Assembly: GCA_016705955.1 (NCBI GenBank) | Contig: JADJKO010000002.1 | Span: 248,001-312,000 of the forward strand | DNA from: Flavobacteriales bacterium | Lineage (GTDB): Bacteria > Bacteroidota > Bacteroidia > Flavobacteriales_F > PHOS-HE28 | Reading direction: 5' to 3' | DNA: 64,000 nt | Shown here: positions 1-8,994 of the stretch, in pieces | Layout: every line of letters begins with the position of its first letter | How positions within the stretch are numbered: the stretch's first letter is position 1 | Program-made: the position numbers and the translations under genes | The notes under the pieces: generated by a model | What the model saw: only the letters and a program-made list of their open reading frames with translations | The model's database searches: none | What the model was told of the DNA's origin: nothing

Positions 1-507
1 CTTCGCCGTGAGCACGCCCTTGTTGTAGTCCTCCAGCACGATCACGCCCGGCTTGTCGTTGCGGATGATCAACGCGATGCGCTCCATCAGGAGATCCTCA
101 TCACTCGGCGCGAGGTCGTCCTCCTGCTCCTCATCCACGCGCACCACGTGCTGGTACCCACTGATCACGCGGGTCTTCACCGTGGTGCGGCGCAAGGGTG
201 AGCGCACGAGACCATCCGGAACGAGGTCCTGCTCCGTGAAAAGGCGCGTGAGCAACGCCGCGTTCTCGTCCTCGCCGATCACACTGGCCGTGATGGCGCG
301 ACCACCCAATGCGCGCACGTTCAGCGCCACGTTAGCGGCTCCTCCAAGGCGCGCGCTGCGATGTGTCACTTGCACAACAGGAACAGGAGCTTCAGGTGAA
401 ATGCGATCCACGCGACCCCAGAGGTAGGCGTCCACCATCACGTCGCCCACTACGAGCACGGTGGTCCCACCGGCCTTGTCGAGGAAGCGATCGATGGGGC
501 TGCTCAT
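1..507 (-). CDS. rfaE1: PfkB-family heptose 7-phosphate kinase, 3' end missing
   Basis: N-terminal 169 codons of a sugar kinase that runs off the left edge. The translation begins MSSPIDRFLDKAGGTTVLVV and has the hallmarks of the RfaE/HldE kinase domain: GDVMVDAYLWG near residue 21, RISPEAPVPVV near residue 35, and the PfkB glycine motif LGGAANVALNV near residue 54. Family members phosphorylate D-glycero-beta-D-manno-heptose 7-phosphate in the cytoplasm for the ADP-heptose branch of LPS core synthesis. Whether a nucleotidyltransferase domain follows (bifunctional HldE) cannot be seen. The ATG shares its A with the TGA of the upstream aminotransferase (TGATG), so the two are probably one translationally coupled operon. 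Confidence 0.85.
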   Translation of the reverse strand, partial: MSSPIDRFLDKAGGTTVLVVGDVMVDAYLWGRVDRISPEAPVPVVQVTHRSARLGGAANVALNVRALGGRAITASVIGEDENAALLTRLFTEQDLVPDGLVRSPLRRTTVKTRVISGYQHVVRVDEEQEDDLAPSDEDLLMERIALIIRNDKPGVIVLEDYNKGVLTAK

Positions 508-1685
508 CACCGGAGTTGTTCAATGGCCTTGGCCACACGGGACATGGCCTCGGTGAGTTTGGCGTCGTTCGTGGCGTAGCTGATCCGCAGTGTTCCTTCC
601 GCGCCGAACGAGCGGCCTTCCACCAGGCTCACACCTGCGGCATCAAGCAAGTGAAGGCTCAGGTCCACCGAACCCTTGATGCTCTTCCCATCGAAAGAGG
701 CACTGACATCCGGTAGCAGATAGAACGCTCCCTGAGGCACGTTGCAGCGCCAACCCGGAACGGACTTCAATGCGGCGAGAACCAGATCACGGCGACGGAG
801 GAAATCGTTCCGCATACCGGTGAGCAACGCAGGATCCGCTTCCACGCATGCTTTGGCCACGCGTTGTGCGATGCTGTTGGCACCGCTGGTGAATTGCCCT
901 TGCAACTTGGTACACGCTTGCGCGATCCACAGCGGTGCACCGATGTAGCCGATGCGCCAGCCGGTAAGTGCGAATGATTTACTGAGCCCGTTGATCGTGA
1001 TCGTGCGTTCGAGCATACCGGGCAGCGTTGCAAAGCTCACGTGATCCCCATCGAACACGATGTGCTCGTAGATCTCGTCGCTGATCACATACAGCTCCGG
1101 ATGGCGCGCCACTACTTCGGCCAGTGCTTCCAACTCCTTCCGCGAGAGCACCGAACCGCTCGGGTTGCACGGGGAGCTGAACATCAGCAAGCGTGTGCGC
1201 GGTGTGATCGCCGCAGCGATGCGCTCGATGGGGGCCTTCCAGTCCTCTTCCAAGGTGCTGTGTACGATCACGGGTGTGGCTCCCACCAACTTGACCTGTT
1301 CGGAGTAGCTCACCCAGTAAGGCGCGGGGATCACCACTTCATCACCCGGGCCGCAGATCGCCATCACCACATTCATGATGGAGTGTTTCGCACCGGTGCT
1401 CACCACCACTTGGTCCGGTGAATAGGACAGGCCGTTGTCGCGCTGGAATTTGTCGGCGATGGCCTGGCGCACATCCGGATACCCGTTCACCGGTGGGTAC
1501 TTGTGCCAAGGGCCGAGCAGGGCTTCCTGCGCGGCTTCGATAGCGAAGGCGGGTGGATCATGATCGGGCTCCCCGAGGCTCAGATCGATGATGTCGCGGC
1601 CTTGGGCGCGCAATTCACGACTTCGGCGGGCCATCAAGAGCGTGGCCGGTTCCACGATGGCTTGTGCGACTGGCGATAGATGCAT
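507..1685 (-). CDS. class I/II pyridoxal-phosphate aminotransferase (aspartate aminotransferase-like)
   Basis: A 392-residue fold-type I aminotransferase, most like the AspC/AspB group that exchanges amino groups between aspartate or similar amino acids and 2-oxoglutarate. Visible motifs are LSLGEPDHDPP near the N-terminus, SSPCNPSG (cofactor Asn region), ISDEIYEHIVFDG, the PLP lysine in NGLSKSFALTGWRIGY, and the carboxylate-binding Arg in GTLRISYAT near the C-terminus. All key residues are present. I chose the ATG at 1685 (MHLSPVAQAI), where family similarity begins; an in-frame ATG at 1715 would add ten unconserved residues. The stop overlaps the start of the heptose kinase gene. Exact substrate is not determinable from sequence alone. 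Confidence 0.85.
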   Translation of the reverse strand: MHLSPVAQAIVEPATLLMARRSRELRAQGRDIIDLSLGEPDHDPPAFAIEAAQEALLGPWHKYPPVNGYPDVRQAIADKFQRDNGLSYSPDQVVVSTGAKHSIMNVVMAICGPGDEVVIPAPYWVSYSEQVKLVGATPVIVHSTLEEDWKAPIERIAAAITPRTRLLMFSSPCNPSGSVLSRKELEALAEVVARHPELYVISDEIYEHIVFDGDHVSFATLPGMLERTITINGLSKSFALTGWRIGYIGAPLWIAQACTKLQGQFTSGANSIAQRVAKACVEADPALLTGMRNDFLRRRDLVLAALKSVPGWRCNVPQGAFYLLPDVSASFDGKSIKGSVDLSLHLLDAAGVSLVEGRSFGAEGTLRISYATNDAKLTEAMSRVAKAIEQLR

Positions 1686-1766
1686 GGCGTGGGGCGCGAA
1701 GCTAACGAAGGTCATTCCGGGGGGTGCCGCGCCGGTTCCCGATATTCGTCCACCGTTTTGTCAACG

Positions 1767-2290
1767 ATGAACGATCCTGTCGTACAGATCCTAGTGGCCG
1801 TGCTGCCCAGCGTGGTGGTCTTCCTCACGGCCTTCTACCTCTTGAAGCAAGTGATGGGGAGCGTTCGGCGGAACGCATCGCGGCCGTGCGAAAGGATGAT
1901 CACAAGCAGGTGTTACCGCTCCGGTTGCAAGCGTACGAGCGCCTCGCGCTTTTCCTGGAGCGGATCCAACCGGGTCCGTTGGTCCTTCGGCTTCATCAGG
2001 GGAACATGGATACCGGTGATCTCCAGCAGGCCCTGGTCTCGACGATCCGTGAGGAGTACGAGCACAACGTCACACAGCAGATCTATGTGAGTGACAAGGC
2101 TTGGAGCAAAGTGAAGCAGGCGAAAGAGGAAACGATCCGCTTGGTGAACCTGAGCTACGAGCAGGTAGGGGAGCACCCCTCCAGTTCGGAGCTGAGCCGG
2201 CGGATCTTCGAGAATATTGCGCGTCTTTCGCACACGCCATCGCAGGAGGCGCTGGTCGTCCTCAAGGACGAGGTGCGCCGGATGTTCTGA
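1767..2290 (+). pseudogene. small membrane-anchored Bacteroidota protein (DUF7935-like), frameshifted
   Basis: Reads as one protein split between two frames. The first part starts at ATG 1767 (MNDPVVQILVAVLPSVVVF) and gives one N-terminal transmembrane helix ending LLKQVMG. The second part, in another frame, continues ERSAERIAAVRKDDHKQVLP and LRLQAYERLALFLERIQPG, then a soluble helical region to the stop at 2290. Restoring one G in the GGGG run at 1856-1859 joins the two seamlessly. The pattern (TM helix, then PLRLQAYERL..LFLERI, then REEYEHNVTQQIYVSDKAW) matches a family I recall as DUF7935, function unknown. Its last 29 bases overlap the convergent meaB gene. The single-base loss in a G-run could be a sequencing error. 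Confidence 0.7.
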
Positions 2291-3251
2291 ACAACCGGAG
2301 CAATTCCTCCGCAGCAGCGAACGGACTCTTCGTCCCATTCCGCACCGCATCCCGAATGTCTGGTGATCGATCGATGATCCGAGGATCCTGATCGAAGACA
2401 CGGCGAAGCCCCCTGTCGATCGTCCGATCCAACCAATGGACCAATTGATCACGGCGTTTCACGTCCAAGTATCCGGATGCTCGGTCGGACTCGAACAAGT
2501 CATTGAGCGCTTCACCGAGCGCGTCCACGCCTTCACCGGATGTAGCGCTTGTCAGAAGCAGATCCGGCCGACGTCCGCTACCGCGTGGAGGGAGCAAGGA
2601 GATCGCACCTTGCAGATCACGACGTGCGTGTTCCGCGCGCTCTCGACCGGCACCATCGGCCTTGGTGAACGCGATCATGTCTGCTGCCTCCATGATCCCA
2701 CGTTTGATCCCTTGGAGCTCATCACCGGCGCCCGCGATCAACAGAAGGACATTGAGGTCCGTGATGTGATCCACCTCCAACTCGTTCTGTCCCGTACCGA
2801 CCGTTTCCACCAGGATGCGATCGTAGCCTGCTGCTTCACATAACGCGATCGCTTCGCGTGTTCTCCGAGCGATGCCTCCCGTATTTCCAGCAGCGGGTGT
2901 CGGGCGTATGAATGCTTCCGGTCGAACGGAGAGCCGTTCCATGCGGGTCTTGTCACCCAGGATACTTCCACCGCTGCGTTCGCTGCTCGGATCAATGGCC
3001 AACACGGCGACCCGGTGGCCTTTCTCGATCATCCAAGATCCGAGTGCATCGATCAAGGTGCTCTTGCCCACACCGGGAATGCCGGTGATACCGATCCGCA
3101 TGGCCTTACCTCCGAACGGTAGGCAAGCTTCCACCAACGCATGGATCCGTGATGCGTCCACTGCACGATCACTTTCGATCAGCGTGATAGCCTTGCCGAG
3201 TGCCGCCCGGTCCCCGTTGCGTAGGCCTTCGAAGAGATCGCCGTCCAGCAT
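2262..3251 (-). CDS. meaB: methylmalonyl-CoA mutase-associated GTPase MeaB (ArgK/LAO family)
   Basis: A 329-residue G3E-type P-loop GTPase. MeaB is a chaperone that guards adenosylcobalamin loading and protects methylmalonyl-CoA mutase in propionate/odd-chain metabolism. Visible: Walker A GIPGVGKST near residue 57, base region LAIDPSSERSGGSILGDKTRM, the switch segment FIRPTPAAGNTGGIARRT, ILVETVGTGQNE (Walker B/switch), and FTKADG as the NKxD-like base-specificity motif. Length matches the family. No mutase gene lies in the window, so its partner must be elsewhere. The downstream unknown gene (3258-3842) ends 6 bases from the meaB start and points the same way, so the two may be cotranscribed. 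Confidence 0.92.
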   Translation of the reverse strand: MLDGDLFEGLRNGDRAALGKAITLIESDRAVDASRIHALVEACLPFGGKAMRIGITGIPGVGKSTLIDALGSWMIEKGHRVAVLAIDPSSERSGGSILGDKTRMERLSVRPEAFIRPTPAAGNTGGIARRTREAIALCEAAGYDRILVETVGTGQNELEVDHITDLNVLLLIAGAGDELQGIKRGIMEAADMIAFTKADGAGRERAEHARRDLQGAISLLPPRGSGRRPDLLLTSATSGEGVDALGEALNDLFESDRASGYLDVKRRDQLVHWLDRTIDRGLRRVFDQDPRIIDRSPDIRDAVRNGTKSPFAAAEELLRLFRTSGAPRP

Positions 3252-3257
3252 CCGGGT

Positions 3258-3842
3258 TCAATAGCCCTTCCGGTAGTTGTCCACCCAGTCCGGATCGCCG
3301 ATATCCTTCAGTAAGCGGAAGAGTTCCTCGCCGCACGCAACACTGTGTAATTCGTAGATCCCATAGTCGGACAAGAGGAGCATTTGCCGCGCGCTCGGCG
3401 TAGTGGGATTCTCAGCCCAACCCTTTCCGGGTTGCTGTCCGCTTGCTAGTTTGTATGGGTACTCCCAGAACCGCAGTTTCCAGATCTCGTCGAAGATCCC
3501 GCAATCCGGGATCACCGGGAAGCCGTCCCGATATTCCTCAGGGGGAAGGCAACTCGCCACCTCGTACTTGAGGAACAGGTTCTGGCCAGTGGGATTGGCT
3601 TTGCAATCCATGGCGCCTTGGGCTTGTTGCATGAATTGGCCACGGGTGATCGGAGTAGAGGATATGATCTGTCCTTCGAATTCCTTCACGATGAATAGCG
3701 TGAAGAGTTCATTGTTCAAACCCGTCATCAGGTTCATCCCGAAGGTGTACGTGGCGAAGAGTGGACGGACACCACTAAAGCCATTCACTTGCGGGATCAA
3801 CCAGCAGAGAATGGGAAGGACCAACTTCTTGGGCAGCGACAT
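3258..3842 (-). CDS. unrecognised protein with N-terminal membrane segment
   Basis: I do not recognise this 194-residue protein. The likely start is ATG 3842 (MSLPKKLVLPILCWLIPQVN), which places a short basic stretch before a hydrophobic segment, so it is probably exported or membrane-bound. A further in-frame start at 3881 would add 13 residues and disturb this. The body contains FATYTFGMNLMTGLNNELFT, a second mildly hydrophobic stretch, then a polar region with Cys residues and conserved-looking aromatic patches (KLRFWEYPYKLASG, LLLSDYGIYELHSVACGEEL). It lies between the first giant T9SS gene and meaB, all on the minus strand. Coding status is supported by length and codon composition; function is unknown. 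Confidence 0.6.
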   Translation of the reverse strand: MSLPKKLVLPILCWLIPQVNGFSGVRPLFATYTFGMNLMTGLNNELFTLFIVKEFEGQIISSTPITRGQFMQQAQGAMDCKANPTGQNLFLKYEVASCLPPEEYRDGFPVIPDCGIFDEIWKLRFWEYPYKLASGQQPGKGWAENPTTPSARQMLLLSDYGIYELHSVACGEELFRLLKDIGDPDWVDNYRKGY

Positions 3843-3894
3843 TACTTCGCTAAAGTACCGCACCAAGCAGGATCGGAGCAATGGCCTTGGCGGA

Positions 3895-6800
3895 TCACTC
3901 CCGCGCGAAGCGCGCTCGTCCTACCTCGGCGGTACCCTGCCGCAGGATCACCTGGTAAACACCGGCATCCAACCGACCGACCGGTAATTCCAAGCGTTGC
4001 ATGCCTTCGGTGATGAAGGCCCCACCGCTCATCGCCGTTCTGCCGGCGCCATCAACAATGCGCCAATCCAAGTAGCCATCGGACGGGAACTCCGTGGCTA
4101 TCACGAGGACATCACGCGCTGGATTCGGGTACACCTGCAGACTCGGCGTCGTGCCCTTGAAGTACACGGGCACGGCATGGGTCAGCGTCGCCGTTCCATC
4201 CAAGTCCACTTGTTCCAAGCGGTAGTAGGAAAGGCCGGGTAGTGGCGCGTTGTCCTTGAACTGGTAATCCATGCGCGAGTAGGTCACGCCGGACGCATTC
4301 ACCCGGCCGATGTTGGTGAAGGTCTCGCCATCGCCGGAGCGCTGCACGTTGAACCATCCGCTACCGTTCTCCGAGGCGGTGCTCCACTTCACATCCACAT
4401 GCATATCACGCGCGAAGGCCTCGAAGGACAGGAACTCCACCGGTAGGATCACACAATCCACGATGCCCGTGCCGGTCCAGGTGATCGTCGCAGGTGTGTT
4501 GTTCGCCGTGGCATTGCTCACGTAGAGCAGATACACATCGCCCTGCGCCGGGTTGATGCCCGAGAGCCAACCGTTCCCTGCCGTGGTCTGGGAGAGCCCA
4601 GGGGTGGGAGCAGCGTATGGCGGAGGCGAATAGGTCGGCGAGCCGATACCCGTGTTGTAGCTACCGGTCGCAGCGAACGTGTTGGCCGCGGAAGCGAACG
4701 AACAGCGGATCGGCGCACCGGACGGCCCACATACCGCACTTGGTAGCGAAGTATTCGGGAAGGGGCCCCACACCGCCCAGTTGATATCGGCCGCACCGGT
4801 GGGAGTGATGGTGAAGCCCATGGGGTTGGTATTCCCCGCCGTGAAGGCGTACCAAACACCTTGGCGCTCGTAGATGCTCAAGCAGCCACCACTGGTCGCG
4901 GTGAAGTCACCGACGCTACCCACATGGTTGGTCTGTGCGACCACCGGGTTTGAATTGCACAGGACCTGTGCGCCTACGCAATCACTCTGGGGTGGTAATG
5001 GCTGGGTGGAACAGTTCGCCACGAATGAATAGGTTCCATTCACCGCAGGGATGGCACTGTGATAGACAGAATACGGCGCCCCCACTTGATCCAGCGTCCA
5101 ACTGTTGTCTCCTGAGAAATAACCAACCCCACTGTAGGTAATGGAGATGTTGTCGCCATTGTTGGCGCTGATCAGCACCTGATCGAACTGCCCCGAGGTC
5201 ACGGTGTAGTAGTTGGGTGTGCCCGCATTGATCACGACAGCGATCCGCGAACCGGCCCAACCATCACCGAAGCTGTCATACATCCGCAGTGCGAAAATGC
5301 ACGCTGCGTTGGGGTCGAATCCGGTCTGGCAGGAGATGGTTGCTGTCCACCCGGCATAATTCACAATGTCATCGCTGGTCATTGATATCGTCAAACAACC
5401 ACTGGGATGGGTGGACGTGAAGGAACCCGGATTGGCGGTCCCTGTGAAACCTCCTGCACCCAAGGTCTGGTTGCACCAACCGGCAGGTCCACCACAGGTT
5501 GGTAGGCCGCCACCACTGAGGAATTGCGTGCCGTTGGCGTTGTTCGGGGACACCACCGGACCGTTGTAGATGTACACGTTATCCCACCCGAACTCCAGAT
5601 CGAATGTATTGAAGGTCAGCGTAACCGCATCGCCAGCAACAGAGGGGCAATAGGTCTGGAACCAGAGAGGTTGGCCCGGTGGATTCGTCACCCCACCACC
5701 TGAACAGGTGTATGGCCAACAATTGTTTCCGCCGAAATTGTTCGGGTTCTGGTTGATGGTATTCCCATAGGTGCCACCGGGTCCTCCTGGATCGTACACC
5801 GTGGTTCCGCACACACCGCTTGGCGGTGGCGGTGGCGGTGGTGGTGGTTGTGGCAACCCACATCGCAAGGTGGCAGCCCAGCCCGGGCCGACAATGCTGA
5901 AATCAGAGGTCCAACGGATCGTCAGGCAGCCGCCGGGATCGGTGCTCGTGAAGGTGCCCGGGTTCACGTTCCCGGTGAAGGTCCCAAGGGAAGGTGAACC
6001 CACCGTGGGCCCGTTGAAGACCGTGAGGAAATCGAAGTTCTGTTCCACGCTGAAGGACGAGAAGGTCATGGTGATCTTCTCCCCTGGGGTGGAGGGACAG
6101 TAGGTGTAGGTGCTGAATTCGTTGTTGGTATAGATCCCACCTGGTCCACCGGTGTCATAGATCACGGATCCCACGGTCTGGAGAACGGAACCTGATGCAG
6201 TGGTGGTATGACACGGTGGTGGAGGTGGCGGCAATGGCGGACCACAGGATACGCTGAGTTGCCAGCCACTGCTCACCACGCTGGCGTTCGAGGTGAACCG
6301 GATGGTCAAACACCCGGAGGCATGACTGGAGACGAGTCCCGGAGGCAACGCACCACCGGAGAAGACGCCCAGCACCGGAGAGGCGATGGAGGGTCCGTTA
6401 TAGACCGTCAGGAAATCGTTGTTGGCCTGAGTGCTGAAGGCCATGAAGTCGATGGCGACCACATCACCCGGATTCACCGGGCAATAGGTCTGCTCATACA
6501 CCTCGTTGTTGCCATAGTTCCCGCTCGGCCCGCCGGAATCCGAGGAGTTCAGGTCGCACCCGTTGATCGGTGCTGCAGCGGTCTGGCGCGCACAGATGTT
6601 GAACTGTCCCACGGGACTAACAAGTCCCTCCCGCCAAACGCGGACATACACCGTAGTGCCTGGTGAAAGTCCGGCGAAGAGTTGTTGCGGCATGTTCACA
6701 CCGAAGGAACTTCCTCCGGTCTGGCAGTTCACAGGCGGAACGAGCCCAAGTGTCAAGTTGCTTGTTGCACAGCTTCCTCCTGTGATCTGATACAATGCCA

Positions 6801-8727
6801 GCGCAGCATTGGTCATGCCCACGCCTTGCGTATTGATCTCGAGCTGGCCGTTCGGAGGAACGATCACCGTGTACCACACATCATTCTGGATCGCCAACCC
6901 GCACACCGGGCCGGGTGGTATGGCTGTATCGCCTGCTCCTTCATTGGTTGTAGGTACCAAGTTGCAGGAAAGGCTCGTGGCCAAGGGGATCGCTCCGCAG
7001 GGATCATCATTCACCGGGGGCACATTCTCCGTGGCACAAATGCTGAAATCACCATTCAGGTTCGCCCCTTGGGGCCATATCCGGATGTAGATCGTTTCGC
7101 CGGGCACGAGCGGCGGCGCAATGGCCGGTGCTGCGGTCTGGCTGTTGATCCGCGGCATGTTGTTCGTCGGCGCGAACTGGTTGTCGTTGCACGCGATCTG
7201 CGTCATGGTGCCGCTGAAGCCAGGCGGGTTGCACAACGATCCGCCACCGGATAGCCGGTACCAAGCCATGGCCATGTCCGTCAAAGTGCCAGCGAAGGTG
7301 TTCACGGTGAACGCCCCGGTGGCAGGCACGACCACCGAGAACCAGACATCGTTGTTGATCGCGCCACCACAGGTCGGCGCCCCGACCGTCAGACCCGGAG
7401 GAATGGTGTTCGTTCCGAACTCCGTGGAATAGGTGGACGTAGCGCATACGGTGGGAGTGGCCAGCGCGAAGGCGCCGCAGGGCAGATCATTGGCCGGGGG
7501 CGTGGGCTCGAACGCACAGATATTGAAGGTGCCCATATAGCTGATGTTGTTCTGGGGCCAGACCCGGATATAAACGGTCTGGTTGTTCAATCCCAAGCCA
7601 CTCACGTCCAGGAGCGGGGGGGCGCTGGGACTACAGGCCACCAAGGACCAATTGATCTGCGGCGCATTGCATGCCGGTGCGGTGTACACGGCCATTCCCA
7701 ATCCGACCGCGCTCACCAAGGTGGTGCGGATCTGCAGGTTACCGCTGGCGGGTACCACGGCCGTGTACCACACATCACTTCCGAAATAGGCGCCACAACC
7801 GGGCGCCGGGATCCCGCTCGTGGCCGTACCCCAAACAGCACTGGTCAATTGGTAGGAGCAGGCCGGTGGGACCCCGAGCGATACCGCCGTGCAGGGTTCA
7901 TCATTCGGCGGGGGCGTGGGGATCGAGCATTGGATGGACAGGGTTCCGCACAGAAGAGCATTCGCAACGCATGGATTCTGTAGCACCCTGATCCGGAAGG
8001 GTCCGGTGGATTGTGGGCTGAATTGGAGCGTGGCCGGTCCGTTGGGCACCCCACATCCATCATTATCGAAGCTTTGCCCATAGAAGCCGGCAACCAAGGC
8101 ATTGGTGGTAGTGGTAATGCTCAAGCTGAAGTTCGTGGCAGGTGTACTGGTGCAAGTGCTGATCGTGTACAGATTGCCCGCGCATGCATAGAAATTGACG
8201 AACTGATTGCCGCAGATAGGCGTACTGAAGGTGGCTGGACAGACCGAGCAGGCCGCTGTGGTGGAAGGCTGATTTCCCGGGAGAACCACGGTCGAAGGGG
8301 GGTAGTTGAACGCATATGCTGGAACCGTGAATTGGTGAAGCACGTTCGTTCCGGTAACGGAAGCTGGATTGCTCAGGGTTATGTTCAATGGACCCGGAAC
8401 GCCAATGGCAGTGATCGTGGTGCCACCAGGGACATTCGGTCCTGACACGAGATTGCCGACCGACAGACCTCCGACACTGTTGACCGAGGCAGTGTTGATG
8501 CCGATGTTGGTTGTTGTGGGCACCCATCCCATCATGTTCGGCGGTACCGCAGCCGGAGCCCAACCGGCGTTGGGCGCCATTGCGGTACCGGCGATCGCCC
8601 CTGTACACTGGGCCATGACGGATGACAACAGAAGACAAGTGGTGCCAAAGCCCAGCAAGCTTCGCAGGAGGAATGAGCGGTCCGCTGGTGAGGTGCGATC
8701 GGGGGATCGAAGCGTGGAATACAACAT
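3895..8727 (-). CDS. giant T9SS-secreted CUB-domain surface protein (giant 1)
   Basis: An uninterrupted 1610-residue secreted protein. Starting at ATG 8727 gives an export signal ending LLSSVMAQ near residue 40; the frame extends 41 codons further upstream without signal character. Order of parts: a Thr/Ser/Gly-rich N-terminal region, about four beta-sandwich repeats each opening with a motif like NDEPCGA and containing NDVWF/Y, then three CUB-like domains (CxTTxxGxxYDxGGPGG..NNE...YCPxxPGD...FNGP) joined by proline runs (about 5820-5853 and 6213-6240). Next come a DSFGDGWAG domain (about 5250-5280), an ERQGVWYAF domain (about 4860), the hinge CVILPVEFLSFEA and a type A sorting domain starting VYPNPARD and ending VGRARFARE. 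It is probably attached to or released from the outer membrane; ligand unknown. Unlike its three neighbours it has no small secreted gene directly upstream. Confidence 0.88.
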   Translation of the reverse strand: MLYSTLRSPDRTSPADRSFLLRSLLGFGTTCLLLSSVMAQCTGAIAGTAMAPNAGWAPAAVPPNMMGWVPTTTNIGINTASVNSVGGLSVGNLVSGPNVPGGTTITAIGVPGPLNITLSNPASVTGTNVLHQFTVPAYAFNYPPSTVVLPGNQPSTTAACSVCPATFSTPICGNQFVNFYACAGNLYTISTCTSTPATNFSLSITTTTNALVAGFYGQSFDNDGCGVPNGPATLQFSPQSTGPFRIRVLQNPCVANALLCGTLSIQCSIPTPPPNDEPCTAVSLGVPPACSYQLTSAVWGTATSGIPAPGCGAYFGSDVWYTAVVPASGNLQIRTTLVSAVGLGMAVYTAPACNAPQINWSLVACSPSAPPLLDVSGLGLNNQTVYIRVWPQNNISYMGTFNICAFEPTPPANDLPCGAFALATPTVCATSTYSTEFGTNTIPPGLTVGAPTCGGAINNDVWFSVVVPATGAFTVNTFAGTLTDMAMAWYRLSGGGSLCNPPGFSGTMTQIACNDNQFAPTNNMPRINSQTAAPAIAPPLVPGETIYIRIWPQGANLNGDFSICATENVPPVNDDPCGAIPLATSLSCNLVPTTNEGAGDTAIPPGPVCGLAIQNDVWYTVIVPPNGQLEINTQGVGMTNAALALYQITGGSCATSNLTLGLVPPVNCQTGGSSFGVNMPQQLFAGLSPGTTVYVRVWREGLVSPVGQFNICARQTAAAPINGCDLNSSDSGGPSGNYGNNEVYEQTYCPVNPGDVVAIDFMAFSTQANNDFLTVYNGPSIASPVLGVFSGGALPPGLVSSHASGCLTIRFTSNASVVSSGWQLSVSCGPPLPPPPPPCHTTTASGSVLQTVGSVIYDTGGPGGIYTNNEFSTYTYCPSTPGEKITMTFSSFSVEQNFDFLTVFNGPTVGSPSLGTFTGNVNPGTFTSTDPGGCLTIRWTSDFSIVGPGWAATLRCGLPQPPPPPPPPPSGVCGTTVYDPGGPGGTYGNTINQNPNNFGGNNCWPYTCSGGGVTNPPGQPLWFQTYCPSVAGDAVTLTFNTFDLEFGWDNVYIYNGPVVSPNNANGTQFLSGGGLPTCGGPAGWCNQTLGAGGFTGTANPGSFTSTHPSGCLTISMTSDDIVNYAGWTATISCQTGFDPNAACIFALRMYDSFGDGWAGSRIAVVINAGTPNYYTVTSGQFDQVLISANNGDNISITYSGVGYFSGDNSWTLDQVGAPYSVYHSAIPAVNGTYSFVANCSTQPLPPQSDCVGAQVLCNSNPVVAQTNHVGSVGDFTATSGGCLSIYERQGVWYAFTAGNTNPMGFTITPTGAADINWAVWGPFPNTSLPSAVCGPSGAPIRCSFASAANTFAATGSYNTGIGSPTYSPPPYAAPTPGLSQTTAGNGWLSGINPAQGDVYLLYVSNATANNTPATITWTGTGIVDCVILPVEFLSFEAFARDMHVDVKWSTASENGSGWFNVQRSGDGETFTNIGRVNASGVTYSRMDYQFKDNAPLPGLSYYRLEQVDLDGTATLTHAVPVYFKGTTPSLQVYPNPARDVLVIATEFPSDGYLDWRIVDGAGRTAMSGGAFITEGMQRLELPVGRLDAGVYQVILRQGTAEVGRARFARE

Positions 8728-8937
8728 GGTCCGAGCGGTTTTGGGTGGTGGGCAGGAGGTAGGCCAACCCGCAGGATCGGAGCGTGAAGCTAGCAACGAT
8801 ATGACGAGATGGTAGCCGTCGGGATGCCACCCGGTGGATAACTTCCACAACTGCGGGGAAACCTACGCCACGGTTTCACGAAACGCGCGCTGCCAAGGTC
8901 GGCGGCGGCCTGATCACCGAGCATGAGCACGGAGCTA

Positions 8938-8981
8938 CCAAACAAGCGGCCCGGTGCGAAGGCACCGGGCCGCTTGTTTGG
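8938..8981 (-). terminator. strong intrinsic terminator after giant 2
   Basis: A perfect 20-bp inverted repeat (8938-8957 and 8962-8981) with loop GAAG lies 13 bases beyond the stop of the giant gene ending at 8995. The outer part of the stem is A/T-rich (CAAACAAG / CTTGTTTG), as is common for Bacteroidota terminators. It separates giant 2 from giant 1. Confidence 0.8.
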
Positions 8982-8994
8982 ACGAACCGTTCGA

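Noticed and set aside
53..716. Plus-strand open frames opposite the heptose kinase and aminotransferase
   Set aside because: Arg/Ser-rich low-complexity translations without motifs; antisense shadows of two well-supported genes.
5820..5853. GGTGGC run as a CRISPR or minisatellite
   Set aside because: It encodes a poly-proline linker on the minus strand inside giant 1; units are codon repeats, not spaced repeats.
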